Positions 12,058 through 20,958 of a DNA stretch of 64,000 bases are shown piece after piece (position 1 is the first letter of the stretch; each line of letters starts with the position of its first letter). The notes beneath the pieces are model-generated. The model had not been told where the DNA came from. It did no database searches and saw only the letters and a program-made list of their open reading frames with translations. Source of the stretch: Azophilus sp965221465 (lineage in GTDB: Bacteria; Pseudomonadota; Gammaproteobacteria; Pseudomonadales; Azotimanducaceae); assembly GCA_965221465.1 (NCBI GenBank), contig OZ244892.1:558001-622000 (forward strand), given 5' to 3'. The translations under genes were made by a program, and so were the position numbers.

Positions 12058-12681
12058 ATGGGAATGAAACAGTTTTTTCTTTGGACAAGTATTCTGATCG
12101 GTTTGGCAATGTCCGCGCGGGCTGAACCAGATGCCGTTGCGCAATGGCTTATGAACGAGCCGGTGACGTTGTGGGATCGCGGAATGGAGCGGGCCCAAAG
12201 AGTCGCTAAGGATGCCGGCCGCGTGGTTGTTGATGACCTTGGAGTAGCCTGGATCTACACCAGATACCACTGGGACAACAACGAGATCGACATCAATCTG
12301 GACGTCGATGAATTCCCGAGTCCGCTCACGCACGAACTCTGCAACCAGACGCGACGATCATTCATGGCAGAAATCGCAGGAAGTGCATTAAAACCAGCAG
12401 TAATCCCAGCAGGTTCAGATTTAGCGGCAGCTGCAGCAGCAGGTGTCGATCCTGGCCTTCTCGAAAGGAAGAAGGGAGAGCTGGGGCGCGCTTTATTGCA
12501 TGACTTGATCAATCAGTGGTTCTCTCACGACGGCATTACGAGTTCGAATCGCGACGAGAATCTGGCGGAGAAACTGGCTCGAATCATCTTTGTGAAAGTC
12601 AGCTTGCGAAACAACAATGGTGGCATCGAATGCAGGGAACGCATTATGACGTTTGATGCCCCCTCCAAGCCGTTCGACTGA
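12058..12681 (+). CDS. Small secreted protein of unknown function between two defence genes
   Basis: 207 residues (205 if the second ATG at 12064 is used), 95 bases after the SIR2 gene. It starts with a Sec signal peptide: positive N-terminus, a hydrophobic core (FFLWTSILIGLAM), and probable cleavage after SARA. The mature chain has an Ala-rich patch (LAAAAAAG), conserved-looking charged segments and two cysteines (ELCNQ, IECRE) that could form a periplasmic disulfide. No family is recognised. A periplasmic protein between two cytoplasmic defence proteins is unexpected: it may be cargo, a phage-adsorption factor, or unrelated. Confidence 0.6.
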   Translation: MGMKQFFLWTSILIGLAMSARAEPDAVAQWLMNEPVTLWDRGMERAQRVAKDAGRVVVDDLGVAWIYTRYHWDNNEIDINLDVDEFPSPLTHELCNQTRRSFMAEIAGSALKPAVIPAGSDLAAAAAAGVDPGLLERKKGELGRALLHDLINQWFSHDGITSSNRDENLAEKLARIIFVKVSLRNNNGGIECRERIMTFDAPSKPFD

Positions 12682-12713
12682 CAAGCGGTGAGGGTTCATG
12701 CGGGACGTTATTG

Positions 12714-12820
12714 GTAAGCATTGCGACAATCCGACCTGCAAATTAGCTTGAAGTTGGCGTAAAGGCCCAGGGCAGAAACTGGTCGATCTCCGAGGCTGCA
12801 TGCCCATGAGAGATCGACAA
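12714..12820 (-). mobile_element. IS66-family remnant (tnpC 3' end plus terminal repeat)
   Basis: On the minus strand a frame ending with the stop at 12743-12745 reads EIDQFLPWAFTPTSS. This resembles the IS66 transposase C-terminus, which typically ends with a His-Pro stretch and then ID-x-LLPW. Thirty bases beyond that stop lies GTAAGC at 12714-12719, the usual first bases of IS66 terminal inverted repeats. Only about 100 bp survives. It occupies the gap between the secreted protein and the DUF4011 gene. Both signals fit, but the piece is short. Confidence 0.45.
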
Positions 12821-13011
12821 GTTGCTAAATTGGCCCAAACTGCAAGCTTAGTACCGGGCTTACGGTGAAACTGGCAGCCCGCTCGCTTCTCAGCCGCGCA
12901 CTAGCATCACCCGAGTCCCTTTTTCTGGTCCTGAACGTTGCGGAAGATGTCTGCTTCTCGCACACTTGTATAATTTGACGACGAGGGAGGATCGTAGGCT
13001 CGATTCCAACC

Positions 13012-16000
13012 ATGGCAACAACGGAAGCAAATGCTGATTCGGGCATTGATCCCCGGGTAGCAGCCTTTTTGGAAGATGCGCGCAAAAAGCTGGTTGATAG
13101 CGGGATGCGCAATCGGCTGATCCACGTGAACCGCCAGGGGCGCGGGAGGTTCGTTACGATTGTCAACGAACGTGCTGACGAGGTTTTCCGAATTCTACGT
13201 GGCGAGGGACGCAGAATGAAGTTCCAGGCGTCGAAGACCGATGTGGTGGAATATGTCGATGACGGCAGCGTTCGATTAGATGAAGCGGACCTGAGTCTCT
13301 TTTCAGGCGTCGGCGAGGTCGACGACTCTCGTTTCGTTGATCGTTTTCTGGATACAACGTTAGGAACCGACGCCCTACAGAAAAGAGTATTGCAGTTGGC
13401 AAGAGACGCACGAATCGCAGAAGAGGAGCAAGGGATCAATGTGCTTTTCCTCGCGATCGGTTTCCTGCGGTGGTTCGAGGACGAGCACTCGGAGGTGACA
13501 AGGGAGGCTCCGCTTATACTGCTGCCGGTCGAACTGGTTCGGAACGAAAGGACTTCCACCTACGATTTGCGTGCACGGGAGGACGACATCCTGACCAATC
13601 TCCCTTTGCAGGCGCGCCTCCGAGACGATTTTGGGCTTTCATTGCCGGAATTGGATGTTGACGAGGAGTGGACGCCGTCCACTTATTTTGCGCAGACTCG
13701 CGATGCTGTGTTGGGGAAGCCGCGTTGGAATATAGACGACCACGGGATGCAGCTCGGGTTCTTCTCGTTCGCTAAACAGTTAATGCAGCGCGACCTCCAG
13801 CAACACGAGTGGCCGAATGGTCGGCTCGGGGACGATGTGGCCATTGGTAAGTTGATGGCTTTTGGATTCGAGACGGAACCGTCCCTTTTCGGGCCGAACG
13901 AACCGTTGGATGGGCGTCTGGCACCGGAAGACATCGTCCAGGTGATCGACGCGGATGCACCTCAGACAAAGGTGATTGAGGAAGTCCGGAGCGGACATAA
14001 CTTGGTCGTTCAGGGACCACCGGGTACCGGTAAGTCGCAGACGATTACCAACATCATCGCGGCTGCAGTTCACGACGGCAAGACAGTTCTATTCATGGCA
14101 GAGAAAATGGCGGCATTGGATGTCGTTCATGCTCGCATGAAAAAGTGTGAGCTTGGCGATCTGTGCCTCGAACTCCATTCTCGCCATGCCAACAAGCGCG
14201 AGGTTTTGCGGGAGTTGGGACGGACGCTCAACGCTCGCGTGGACGGGGAATCGCAGTCAATCACAGCGGCCGAACTACGCGTGAAACGGGACGAACTCAA
14301 CAGCATATCGGACATGCTGCATAGGGAAGTAGCAAACCGTGGCTTTACGACATTCGAGGCTATTGCCGCCGTCGTCGGGTTCATTAGCAGCGGCCGCAAT
14401 CCGCCGACATTGTCGAGAAGCGGCCTGACGGAACTGACACTGGACCAATGTGAAGAGATCGAGAGTAACATTGGGGAACTCGGAAACCTTCTAAAGAGTT
14501 GTAGCCCCCGGCAACGACACCCATTCGCTGGTTGTCAAGAACTCAACCTCACTCCGATTCAGCTTGAACGCCTCAAGGATGGGCTACAGCAGGCGATAGA
14601 GGCGCTTGAAGCCGCGCTGTCCGAGACCTCGACTTTCGTGCGGGAATCGCAACAAGAAAGCGGGCCTGATCACGGGGATATTGAAGGATGGACATCTCAA
14701 CCAGAATCGGTGGCCGAAATACACCGTATTGCGGCATTTCTCGACTTGCTTGCAAATCAGCCTGCCGAGGGGATGTCACTGGCTTTAGCAATACTCGGGC
14801 AAGGAATCAGCAAACCGCTGGCAAGCGCCTTGGAAATCGGAGCCGAATGGGCAGTGGAGAGGCGGGACGCCGCAACGCAGTTCCGAGAGTACGCCTGGGA
14901 TGTACCAGCACTGGAACTTCAATTCGAATTGGAAAGAGGCGCGGCGAGGGGATTCAAATCCATATTCACACGGCTGGGATCGGATTATCGGCGCGCAAGC
15001 AATAAACTAGCGCAACTGACTTGCAATGCCCTTCCCCGGGATCCGATCGCGCGCGTTGAACTGGCAAAGCGGCTTGCCAATGTGCAGCGGCGGCGCCGCA
15101 AGTTGAAGGACGAAGAGGAATTTCTGAAGGCGCACTTGGGCACATCATGGCGAGGTGAGCAGACGGACTTCGATCGTTTGCTGCGCGCAGTGATGTGGCT
15201 TTCGCACGTAGAGAATACGGAGCTCTCATTGTCATCGCGCGATCTCGTACGAGCCACGGAGATGATCGCCGATCCGGGGAGAGCCGCCGAAACGTTACGC
15301 GCATTAGCCGAAGCGGCAATAGAACGCGCTTGCGTGATTGTCGAAATGCTGAAGTTGGACCTGTCGGCATCAGGAATCGGCCCTGCCTTGGAGAACGCTT
15401 CCCTACAGGTGCTTCGTGACCGCTTCGCGGCGATGGCAGAAAATCTGAATCGCTACTTCGAATGGTGCAGGATGGAAACGCTGGTGGGGGCGTTGTTGGA
15501 ATTTGGCTTGGACGAACTCATCGGCATGCTGGACGAGGGAACGATTCCCCCGAGCGAAGCAATGACAGAATTTGGTTACGCGTGTGCAGAGGCGCGGTTG
15601 GACTTGGCAATGAACTTGTCACCGGGATTGGCGAGCCTTCGACATGTAGACCGGCATGAGCTAGTGCGTGTGTTCACTGCCTTGGATTCGAAGCACACCG
15701 AAGATGTTCGGGCGTTGATCCGATCTCGTCACCTCGCCGAATTGCCCACCGGTGCGGCTGGGGAGATGGGGGTTATCTTGGGGGAGATCGCGCGCAAGCG
15801 CCGCCACATGCCGATTCGCAGGCTCATGAGTCGCGCCGGCCAAATGATCCAACGTATCAAGCCCGTGTTTTTGATGAGCCCGATTTCAATCGCCCAGTTC
15901 CTACCTCCCAAAGCGCTGCGATTTGATCTCCTCGTGGTCGATGAGGCCAGCCAAGTCAAACCCGAGGACGCCATCGGGGCGATCGCGAGGTGCGCGCAGT

Positions 16001-17823
16001 TCGTCATCGTTGGAGACCAGAAACAATTGCCGCCGACATCTTTCTTTGATCGCCTCGGAGTAGTCGGCGAACTGGATGAAGAGGACGACTCGGATATCGT
16101 GGCCGCGACAGAGATGGAAAGCATCCTGACGCTCTGCGAAGCACGTGGCGTGAGCACTAGAATGCTCGAGTGGCACTATCGGTCACGGGATCCATCGTTA
16201 ATTCGAATTTCAAACGAGAAGTTCTACGACAGACGGTTGATCCTCCCACCTTCTCCCCTACCGCAGGATGGTTCTTACGGACTCTCGTTCGAACGCGTGC
16301 CCGGCGTTTACGCTAGTCGGGGCTCTTCTGGACTGGGGCGCCCCGGCACCAATCGAATCGAAGCAGAACACGTGGTGCGCGCCGTGATTGCCCATGCCGA
16401 AGGTGCATCAGAACTGTCATTGGGCGTAGTGACCTTCTCCAAGGCGCAGGCCGACATGGTGACGGAACTTTTGGAGTATGAGCGCCGTCGAAACGAAGTT
16501 TTGAACAGCTTCCTTAAGGAGGGCCACGCCGAAGATGCCTTTGTCAAGAATATAGAAAATGTTCAAGGCGACGAACGCGACGTCATCTTCATTAGTGTCG
16601 GCTATGGACCTAAAGTTGCCGGAGGCGCTTTGAGAAGCGTGCGTTTCGGTCCGATCAACGCCGAGGGGGGTGAGAGAAGGCTCAATGTGCTGTTTACGCG
16701 TGCACGGGCTCGATGCCGCGTATTTGCCTCATTCGATCCGGGAGACATTGACCTGTCTCGAACAACACAGGTCGGCCCGAAGATCCTTCGGCGGTTCTTG
16801 GAGTACGCGTTGACGGGACAATCCGTGGAACACGAAGTGGGAGGGGTGGGTCCCGACAGCCCGTTTGAAGAGGATGTTGCCAACGTGGTCCGTTCGTTCG
16901 GGTACCTGGCGGACCACCAAGTCGGAAGCGGTGGATTCCGCATCGACATTGGGGTCCGGCATCCCGGGTCACCGGGGCGTTACATACTCGCAGTCGAGTG
17001 CGACGGAGCAACTTACCACAGCGCTCTGTCTGCCCGCGAGCGCGACAGACACCGCCAAGAGGTGCTGGAGGGTATGCTCTGGAAATTTCATCGGATTTGG
17101 AGCACGGACTGGTTTTTTCGCCGCGCGGACGAAATAGACCGCCTAGAGACGGCACTTTGGCACGCGCGGGAGCAGGCTAACCGTATGGTTGTACCCGGCG
17201 CGAACGAAACGGGGCGAATGCCCGAGAAACCCGAAGCGCCGATTGCCTCGGACAACGACGAAGGCCAGGTGAAGGTCGGAATGAGAGCCTCACCGTACCG
17301 GTCGGTAGATATGTCGGAGACGCGAGCGCTTGCCCGTGCGTACGCGAAGAGAGGGGGATCCGAAATTGGTCCGAGCGAAGTGCCTGTGCGATTGTTGGCG
17401 GAAATCGCCCGCAAAGTTGTCGAGGCCGAAGGGCCAGTACATGTGGAACTCGTTGCTCGCCGAATCGCGAGAGCATTCGGGAAAGCCAGAACCGGTCAGC
17501 GAATATTGAAGGCCACCCGGGCCGCACTGCAACATGCGAGGCGCCAAGAGCCCGGTGAATTTCTGGAAAAGCAATCGTTCTGGCTGACGCGAGTACAGCG
17601 TGGTGATATTCCGGTGCGCGATCGCACCGGGGTGGATGACGGTGTTGGTAATCCGGCGTTCTTGCCGCCTGTGGAAATTGTTGCCGCGGCTGACTGGATT
17701 GAATCCGAATGCGGTCGCATCGAACAAGACGAATTGATGCGCGAACTCGCGCGTTTATTGGGCTTTCGGCGCACTGGAGCTGAGCTTCGGCGTGTCATTG
17801 GGAACGTTCTGGCAACGCGGTAG
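13012..17823 (+). CDS. DUF4011 / superfamily 1 helicase / Vsr-like nuclease / DUF3320 defence protein
   Basis: 1603 residues. Order of parts: an N-terminal DUF4011-like module (RKKLVDSGMRNRLIHVNRQG, about 25-300); Walker A (VVQGPPGTGKSQTITN, about 335); a long helical insertion; Walker B (LLVVDEASQVKPEDA, about 975); motif III (IVGDQKQLPPTSFF); WHYRSRDPSLI; NVQGDERDVIF; LNVLFTRARARCRVF. A Vsr/MTES_1575-type PD-(D/E)xK nuclease follows (FRIDIGVRHP, LAVECDGATYHSA, RQEVLEGMLWKFHRIWSTDW, about 1290-1380), then a C-terminal DUF3320-like helical domain. ATG 13012 is the only reasonable start. Such multidomain proteins sit in defence islands and likely act on invading DNA or RNA as one polypeptide. 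The closest named system cannot be fixed without a search. Confidence 0.88.
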   Translation: MATTEANADSGIDPRVAAFLEDARKKLVDSGMRNRLIHVNRQGRGRFVTIVNERADEVFRILRGEGRRMKFQASKTDVVEYVDDGSVRLDEADLSLFSGVGEVDDSRFVDRFLDTTLGTDALQKRVLQLARDARIAEEEQGINVLFLAIGFLRWFEDEHSEVTREAPLILLPVELVRNERTSTYDLRAREDDILTNLPLQARLRDDFGLSLPELDVDEEWTPSTYFAQTRDAVLGKPRWNIDDHGMQLGFFSFAKQLMQRDLQQHEWPNGRLGDDVAIGKLMAFGFETEPSLFGPNEPLDGRLAPEDIVQVIDADAPQTKVIEEVRSGHNLVVQGPPGTGKSQTITNIIAAAVHDGKTVLFMAEKMAALDVVHARMKKCELGDLCLELHSRHANKREVLRELGRTLNARVDGESQSITAAELRVKRDELNSISDMLHREVANRGFTTFEAIAAVVGFISSGRNPPTLSRSGLTELTLDQCEEIESNIGELGNLLKSCSPRQRHPFAGCQELNLTPIQLERLKDGLQQAIEALEAALSETSTFVRESQQESGPDHGDIEGWTSQPESVAEIHRIAAFLDLLANQPAEGMSLALAILGQGISKPLASALEIGAEWAVERRDAATQFREYAWDVPALELQFELERGAARGFKSIFTRLGSDYRRASNKLAQLTCNALPRDPIARVELAKRLANVQRRRRKLKDEEEFLKAHLGTSWRGEQTDFDRLLRAVMWLSHVENTELSLSSRDLVRATEMIADPGRAAETLRALAEAAIERACVIVEMLKLDLSASGIGPALENASLQVLRDRFAAMAENLNRYFEWCRMETLVGALLEFGLDELIGMLDEGTIPPSEAMTEFGYACAEARLDLAMNLSPGLASLRHVDRHELVRVFTALDSKHTEDVRALIRSRHLAELPTGAAGEMGVILGEIARKRRHMPIRRLMSRAGQMIQRIKPVFLMSPISIAQFLPPKALRFDLLVVDEASQVKPEDAIGAIARCAQFVIVGDQKQLPPTSFFDRLGVVGELDEEDDSDIVAATEMESILTLCEARGVSTRMLEWHYRSRDPSLIRISNEKFYDRRLILPPSPLPQDGSYGLSFERVPGVYASRGSSGLGRPGTNRIEAEHVVRAVIAHAEGASELSLGVVTFSKAQADMVTELLEYERRRNEVLNSFLKEGHAEDAFVKNIENVQGDERDVIFISVGYGPKVAGGALRSVRFGPINAEGGERRLNVLFTRARARCRVFASFDPGDIDLSRTTQVGPKILRRFLEYALTGQSVEHEVGGVGPDSPFEEDVANVVRSFGYLADHQVGSGGFRIDIGVRHPGSPGRYILAVECDGATYHSALSARERDRHRQEVLEGMLWKFHRIWSTDWFFRRADEIDRLETALWHAREQANRMVVPGANETGRMPEKPEAPIASDNDEGQVKVGMRASPYRSVDMSETRALARAYAKRGGSEIGPSEVPVRLLAEIARKVVEAEGPVHVELVARRIARAFGKARTGQRILKATRAALQHARRQEPGEFLEKQSFWLTRVQRGDIPVRDRTGVDDGVGNPAFLPPVEIVAAADWIESECGRIEQDELMRELARLLGFRRTGAELRRVIGNVLATR

Positions 17824-17896
17824 CACGAGTTTCGAATCGCGCGTTAAACAGTACCGGCTTGGAAAATGAAGGGGGAATCCTGACTACGGCCCGTTT

Positions 17897-18133
17897 TCAC
17901 CTTTCCTGAGCCAATTCGTATGCTGCCTGCTGCCGCATCCAGTAGCTTGCGTTGCTCCAGCCGAGGCGTTCCAATGCGAGCGCCATCGCTGGCGAAATGC
18001 CGGCCTTACCGTTGAGTAATCGGGAAAGGGACTGTCTGGTACACCCCAAGCGGGCGGCCGCCTCGGTCACTGAGAGACCGGCGGCGGCAAGATCGTCTCG
18101 CAGCGTTTCTCCCGGATGGCAGGGGTTCAGCAT
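17897..18133 (-). CDS. higA: HigA/VapI-type antitoxin, orphan
   Basis: 78 residues, full length. It begins with the typical HPGETLRDDL motif, then the helix-turn-helix VTEAAARLGCTRQSLSRLLNG, then ISPAMALALERLGWSNASYWM. HigA proteins bind and neutralise the mRNA-cleaving HigB and repress their own operon. HigB normally lies immediately upstream, but the bases upstream here (18134-18187) are too few for it and lead into the duplicated Phd segment. A truncated second copy of the same gene lies at about 20.1-20.2 kb. Confidence 0.85.
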   Translation of the reverse strand: MLNPCHPGETLRDDLAAAGLSVTEAAARLGCTRQSLSRLLNGKAGISPAMALALERLGWSNASYWMRQQAAYELAQER

Positions 18134-18187
18134 GTTCTTTGATACGATGATTGACCCCCTATGACCGGTACTGAATACTCGCTACAC

Positions 18188-18425
18188 GTGCAAACGATCA
18201 ACGCATCGTAACTCAAAGCCCATTGTCTCTCGATTCTCGACCGCGTGCGCGCAACCGGTGAGCGTGTCGTGACTTTGAAGCGCGGCCAACCTGTGGCGGA
18301 ACTCGGCCCGGCCGTCCAGGCGCTTGCCCGCTATCCGCAGATGGATTTGCAGGGTACCGTCTCCGCGGTCGGCGACATTGTGGGGCCTGTGCTCCCCGAA
18401 TGCGATTGGGGGAAGCAACCATTGA
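18188..18425 (+). pseudogene. Phd/YefM-type antitoxin, pseudogene
   Basis: Copy of the intact antitoxin at 22844-23080. The start is GTG instead of ATG, and codon 8 is TAA where the intact copy has GAA. A one-base insertion near the end (gattgggggaagc against gattgggaaaac) removes the normal stop, so the downstream part stays open and runs into the PIN stub. The conserved segment KRGQPVAELGP is still readable. No functional antitoxin is expected unless translation restarts internally. Confidence 0.85.
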
Positions 18426-18529
18426 CCGTCGTGCTGCTCGATACGCACGTGCTTGTCTGGTGGCTGAACGACCGAACGCAACGGTCGGCAGGGCAGCGGA
18501 ATGTTGTCGAAACCGGCGCGGGTGGGTAG
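18422..18529 (+). pseudogene. PIN-domain toxin stub, copy 1
   Basis: The TTG-initiated frame reads LTVVLLDTHVLVWWLND, the start of a VapC-like PIN toxin with its first catalytic Asp (LLDTH). It then ends after about 35 codons, against about 130 in the family. The 3' three quarters and the other acidic residues are missing. It normally overlaps the antitoxin stop, as in copy 2. Confidence 0.75.
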
Positions 18530-18587
18530 CGTAAGCCAGCACGCACACTTGCCGTTCTACATTGAGCGTTTGGGAAGCGGAGGGAGC

Positions 18588-19600
18588 ATGCCCAGTGATT
18601 TTAAATCAAGTAATTCCATGAGTTGGCCCGGCCAAGCGATTGCCCTTGCCATGGCGGCAGTCTTGCTGGCGCCCACATCCGCGCTGGCCGACGAGGAGGC
18701 CGACCTGCCCCTGAAACCGGAGCGCGAAGTCGCGTTCACCGTCGATGAAGCTACCTGGCTCTCCCTGGACGTGTCGCCGGCGGGCGATACGCTCGTGCTG
18801 GAGATTCTTGGCGACCTGTACCTGCTGCCCATCGAACGCGGCAAGGCGCGCGCCATCACGCGGGGCTTGGCTTACGATACCCAGCCCCGTTTCTCGCCGG
18901 ATGGAGAGCGAATCGCCTTCGTTTCCGACCGCGACGGGCCGAACGCAGTCTGGACGGTAGACCGCGACGGCGGCGATGCGAAGAAGATCGGCAGCGGCGG
19001 CGACCGCGCGGACTACGCTTCGCCGAGCTGGTCGCCGGACGGCGAACGCATCGTCGCCCTGCGTGCGGCAAGTTACGACCGGCTCTACCGGGAAAACGAC
19101 TTTGGTGCGCCGGTGGGTTCCGACCTGGTCTGGTTGCCGGCGGCCGGGGGCCCGGATTCGTTGATCATGCCATCGCGGGGCTACGGCGCACCGCATTTCG
19201 GGCCGGAGGCCGATCGCGTTTACGTTTATGCTTCGGGCGGCCTATTCGGGTCGCCGGGGCTGATTTCCTGCGCTTCGACGGCACCGACCGGCGGTTGCTG
19301 ATGGAGACGACCGGGCCGGGCATCTACTTCTCCGACGAACCCGTACCGGCGGTGGACGTGCGGGTATCTCCCAACGGCGCCCACGCGCTGGTGCATCACG
19401 CCAATCAGCTTTACCTGCTGCGCTTGCTGAATCCGTACGCAAACGACCTTACTATCGACATCGGCAGTCCATCCTCGCCGCTTTCCCGGGTCACCGACAT
19501 CGGCGCGGACTTCTTTGGCTGGTCTGCCGGCGGGGCCGAGTTTTTCTCCAGTACCGGGCACGCTGTGCACTCGCGCAACACTGCCGATGTTTCGGGATAG
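18588..19600 (+). pseudogene. TolB-propeller/amidohydrolase pseudogene, copy 1
   Basis: The ATG at 18588 follows the same ribosome site (GGAGGG) as the intact gene at 23243. The frames correspond exactly for 440 bases, through the signal peptide and first propeller blades. The sequence then jumps 936 bp, from the WSPDGE codons of one blade to the WSPDGE codons of a later blade, keeping frame. A 9-bp loss and a 1-bp loss near 19255-19268 shift the frame, and homology ends at about 19591. The whole amidohydrolase half is absent. The first 238 codons could still be translated into a fragment of the propeller. Confidence 0.9.
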
Positions 19601-19657
19601 TAGCGTCAGGCTTTCGAGCCCGCGACGGCCAAGTTGTTGGTCTGAGGTCACACCTCG

Positions 19658-20065
19658 CTATTCCATATACGCAGCTTTGAATTCTTCCGATGGCTCTATA
19701 GGTGTGCAAATGTCTAACAACACGCCGTTCGGATCCACACACATGAAATGCCGCTGGCCATACTCCTCATCTGCAATTGCCGTTACGAGGTCACTACGAC
19801 TGCGGAATCTCTCATAAATTTCATCGACATTCTCCACTTCCAAGGCAATGCTCAAGCCTTGAGCGCGCGCACGGAATGCCTCCGGTATGAGTTCGTGGTC
19901 AAATTGCTGAATCCCTAATTCGAACTGTTTGTCGACACCTCCCACCAGGTTTATGAACCAGTCGCTATCAAACTCGATTTCGAAGCCAAGCAGTTCGGTA
20001 TAGAACTCTTTCGACTGAGCCAATTGATTTGAGTAAACCACAGGGAAAAGCCTCGACAGCTTCAT
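19658..20065 (-). CDS. VOC/glyoxalase-fold protein
   Basis: 135 residues from ATG 20065. It has two beta-alpha-beta-beta-beta-type halves of the vicinal oxygen chelate superfamily: FPVVYSNQLAQSKEFYTELLGFEIEF in the first, and VDEIYERFRSR with HFMCVDPNGVLLDIC in the second. Family members bind a metal and act as lyases, dioxygenases or resistance proteins. The metal-binding His is not obvious in the first half (PVVY), so the protein may be catalytic with other ligands or may be a binding protein. It stands alone between the decayed duplication and the HigA fragment. Confidence 0.8.
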   Translation of the reverse strand: MKLSRLFPVVYSNQLAQSKEFYTELLGFEIEFDSDWFINLVGGVDKQFELGIQQFDHELIPEAFRARAQGLSIALEVENVDEIYERFRSRSDLVTAIADEEYGQRHFMCVDPNGVLLDICTPIEPSEEFKAAYME

Positions 20066-20091
20066 ATCTTGACCTTCAACTAGATGCCCGT

Positions 20092-20223
20092 CTATTCACT
20101 TGTGCCGGGAAGGGACTGTCTGGTGCAGCCCAGGCGCGCGGCTGCCTCGGTCACGGTGAGACCGGCGGCGACAAGATCGTCCCGCAGCGTTTCACCCGGA
20201 TGGCAAGGGTACAGCATGTTCAT
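20092..20223 (-). pseudogene. higA fragment (5' part of antitoxin gene)
   Basis: The first 38 or so codons match the intact higA at 17897-18133 (CHPGETLRDDL, VTEAAARLGCTRQSL). A GGAGG ribosome site precedes ATG 20223. After CGGGAA the sequence loses a base and departs, ending as SLPGTSE, so recognition-helix completion and the C-terminal half are missing. This is a second, truncated copy of a neighbouring antitoxin. Confidence 0.8.
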
Positions 20224-20347
20224 TGCGTTGGTCCTCCATCGCTGATTGTAGTTGACCAGGGTTGGCGTCGACAAGCGTTCCCGTTGTGCTCAAAAATGTG
20301 AGCAACTATCCTTGACGGACGTACGTATCGACAGACACAGTGGCGCG

Positions 20348-20806
20348 GTGAACAGTCGGCAGTTCATCGCGAGAGACAGCTACGGTTTTCCCGCCGTGAT
20401 CGAAATGGATGAGGATGGCCGCTACGTCGTGACGTTTCCGGATTTCGGGTGGGGCGCCACCGATGGCGCAACTTGGGACGAAGCTCTGGCCGAGGCAGCA
20501 GATTTGTTGCGTGAGTTGCTCGCCGCCACTATGCGAGAAGGCAAGAAACTGCCGGAGCCATCGCGTCCCACCAGTGGGCAGCGACTCGTTTTGTCACCGG
20601 TACCAATAGCGCTCAAGGCGGCCCTCTACGAAGCGGTTCGCGAAGCCGGCCTGTCGCAACGCGGTCTTGCCCGTGAACTTGGCGTTGCGGAGAGTGAGGT
20701 GCGGCGTATGTTGAATCCCGATCACTCCCTCAATGCCGCTACCATCGATCGCGCACTGCGAGTACTGGGAAAGCGAGTCAGCGTGACCGTCGGCAAGGAT
20801 GCGTGA
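20348..20806 (+). CDS. hicB: HicB-type antitoxin with C-terminal HTH, orphan
   Basis: About 152 residues from GTG 20348; an in-frame TTG at 20252 would add a non-conserved leader. The N-terminal half is the HicB partial RNase H fold (FPAVIEMDEDGRYVVTFPDFGWGATDG). The C-terminal half is a Cro/Xre-like helix-turn-helix (LSQRGLARELGVAESEVRRML). HicB proteins neutralise the mRNA-cleaving HicA and repress their operon. No HicA-like frame (small, with a GSH-type motif) is present on either side. A 49-codon frame at 20800-20949 overlaps its end but resembles nothing known. Confidence 0.85.
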   Translation: MNSRQFIARDSYGFPAVIEMDEDGRYVVTFPDFGWGATDGATWDEALAEAADLLRELLAATMREGKKLPEPSRPTSGQRLVLSPVPIALKAALYEAVREAGLSQRGLARELGVAESEVRRMLNPDHSLNAATIDRALRVLGKRVSVTVGKDA

Positions 20807-20958
20807 GGTCTTGCGCGGCCGGAACGAGGTGATAAGGCTTGCTTTGGCCAATCTGAACTTCTACGACATTTGGATGTGGCCGGCCGACAGCCCGAACTTC
20901 CTGTGGCGTGCCTTCCCTTCCCACGATCTGGCTCGCCTCGCGCCGTAGCCAGGACTGG

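Larger units (their letters stand above)
18147..19600 (+). repeat. Duplicated segment, copy 1 (decayed)
   Basis: This segment aligns base by base with 22802-25196. Homology starts in the leader before the Phd antitoxin and ends inside the TolB/amidohydrolase gene, where the sequence departs after the codons for DVS. Relative to copy 2 it has one exact 936-bp deletion, a 9-bp deletion, a 1-bp deletion, a 1-bp insertion and a nonsense codon. It is flanked by orphan antitoxin genes. Confidence 0.9.

Noticed and set aside
20800..20949. 49-codon frame overlapping the hicB end, considered as HicA toxin
   Set aside because: It lacks the HicA GSH-type core and the usual order; no family resemblance.
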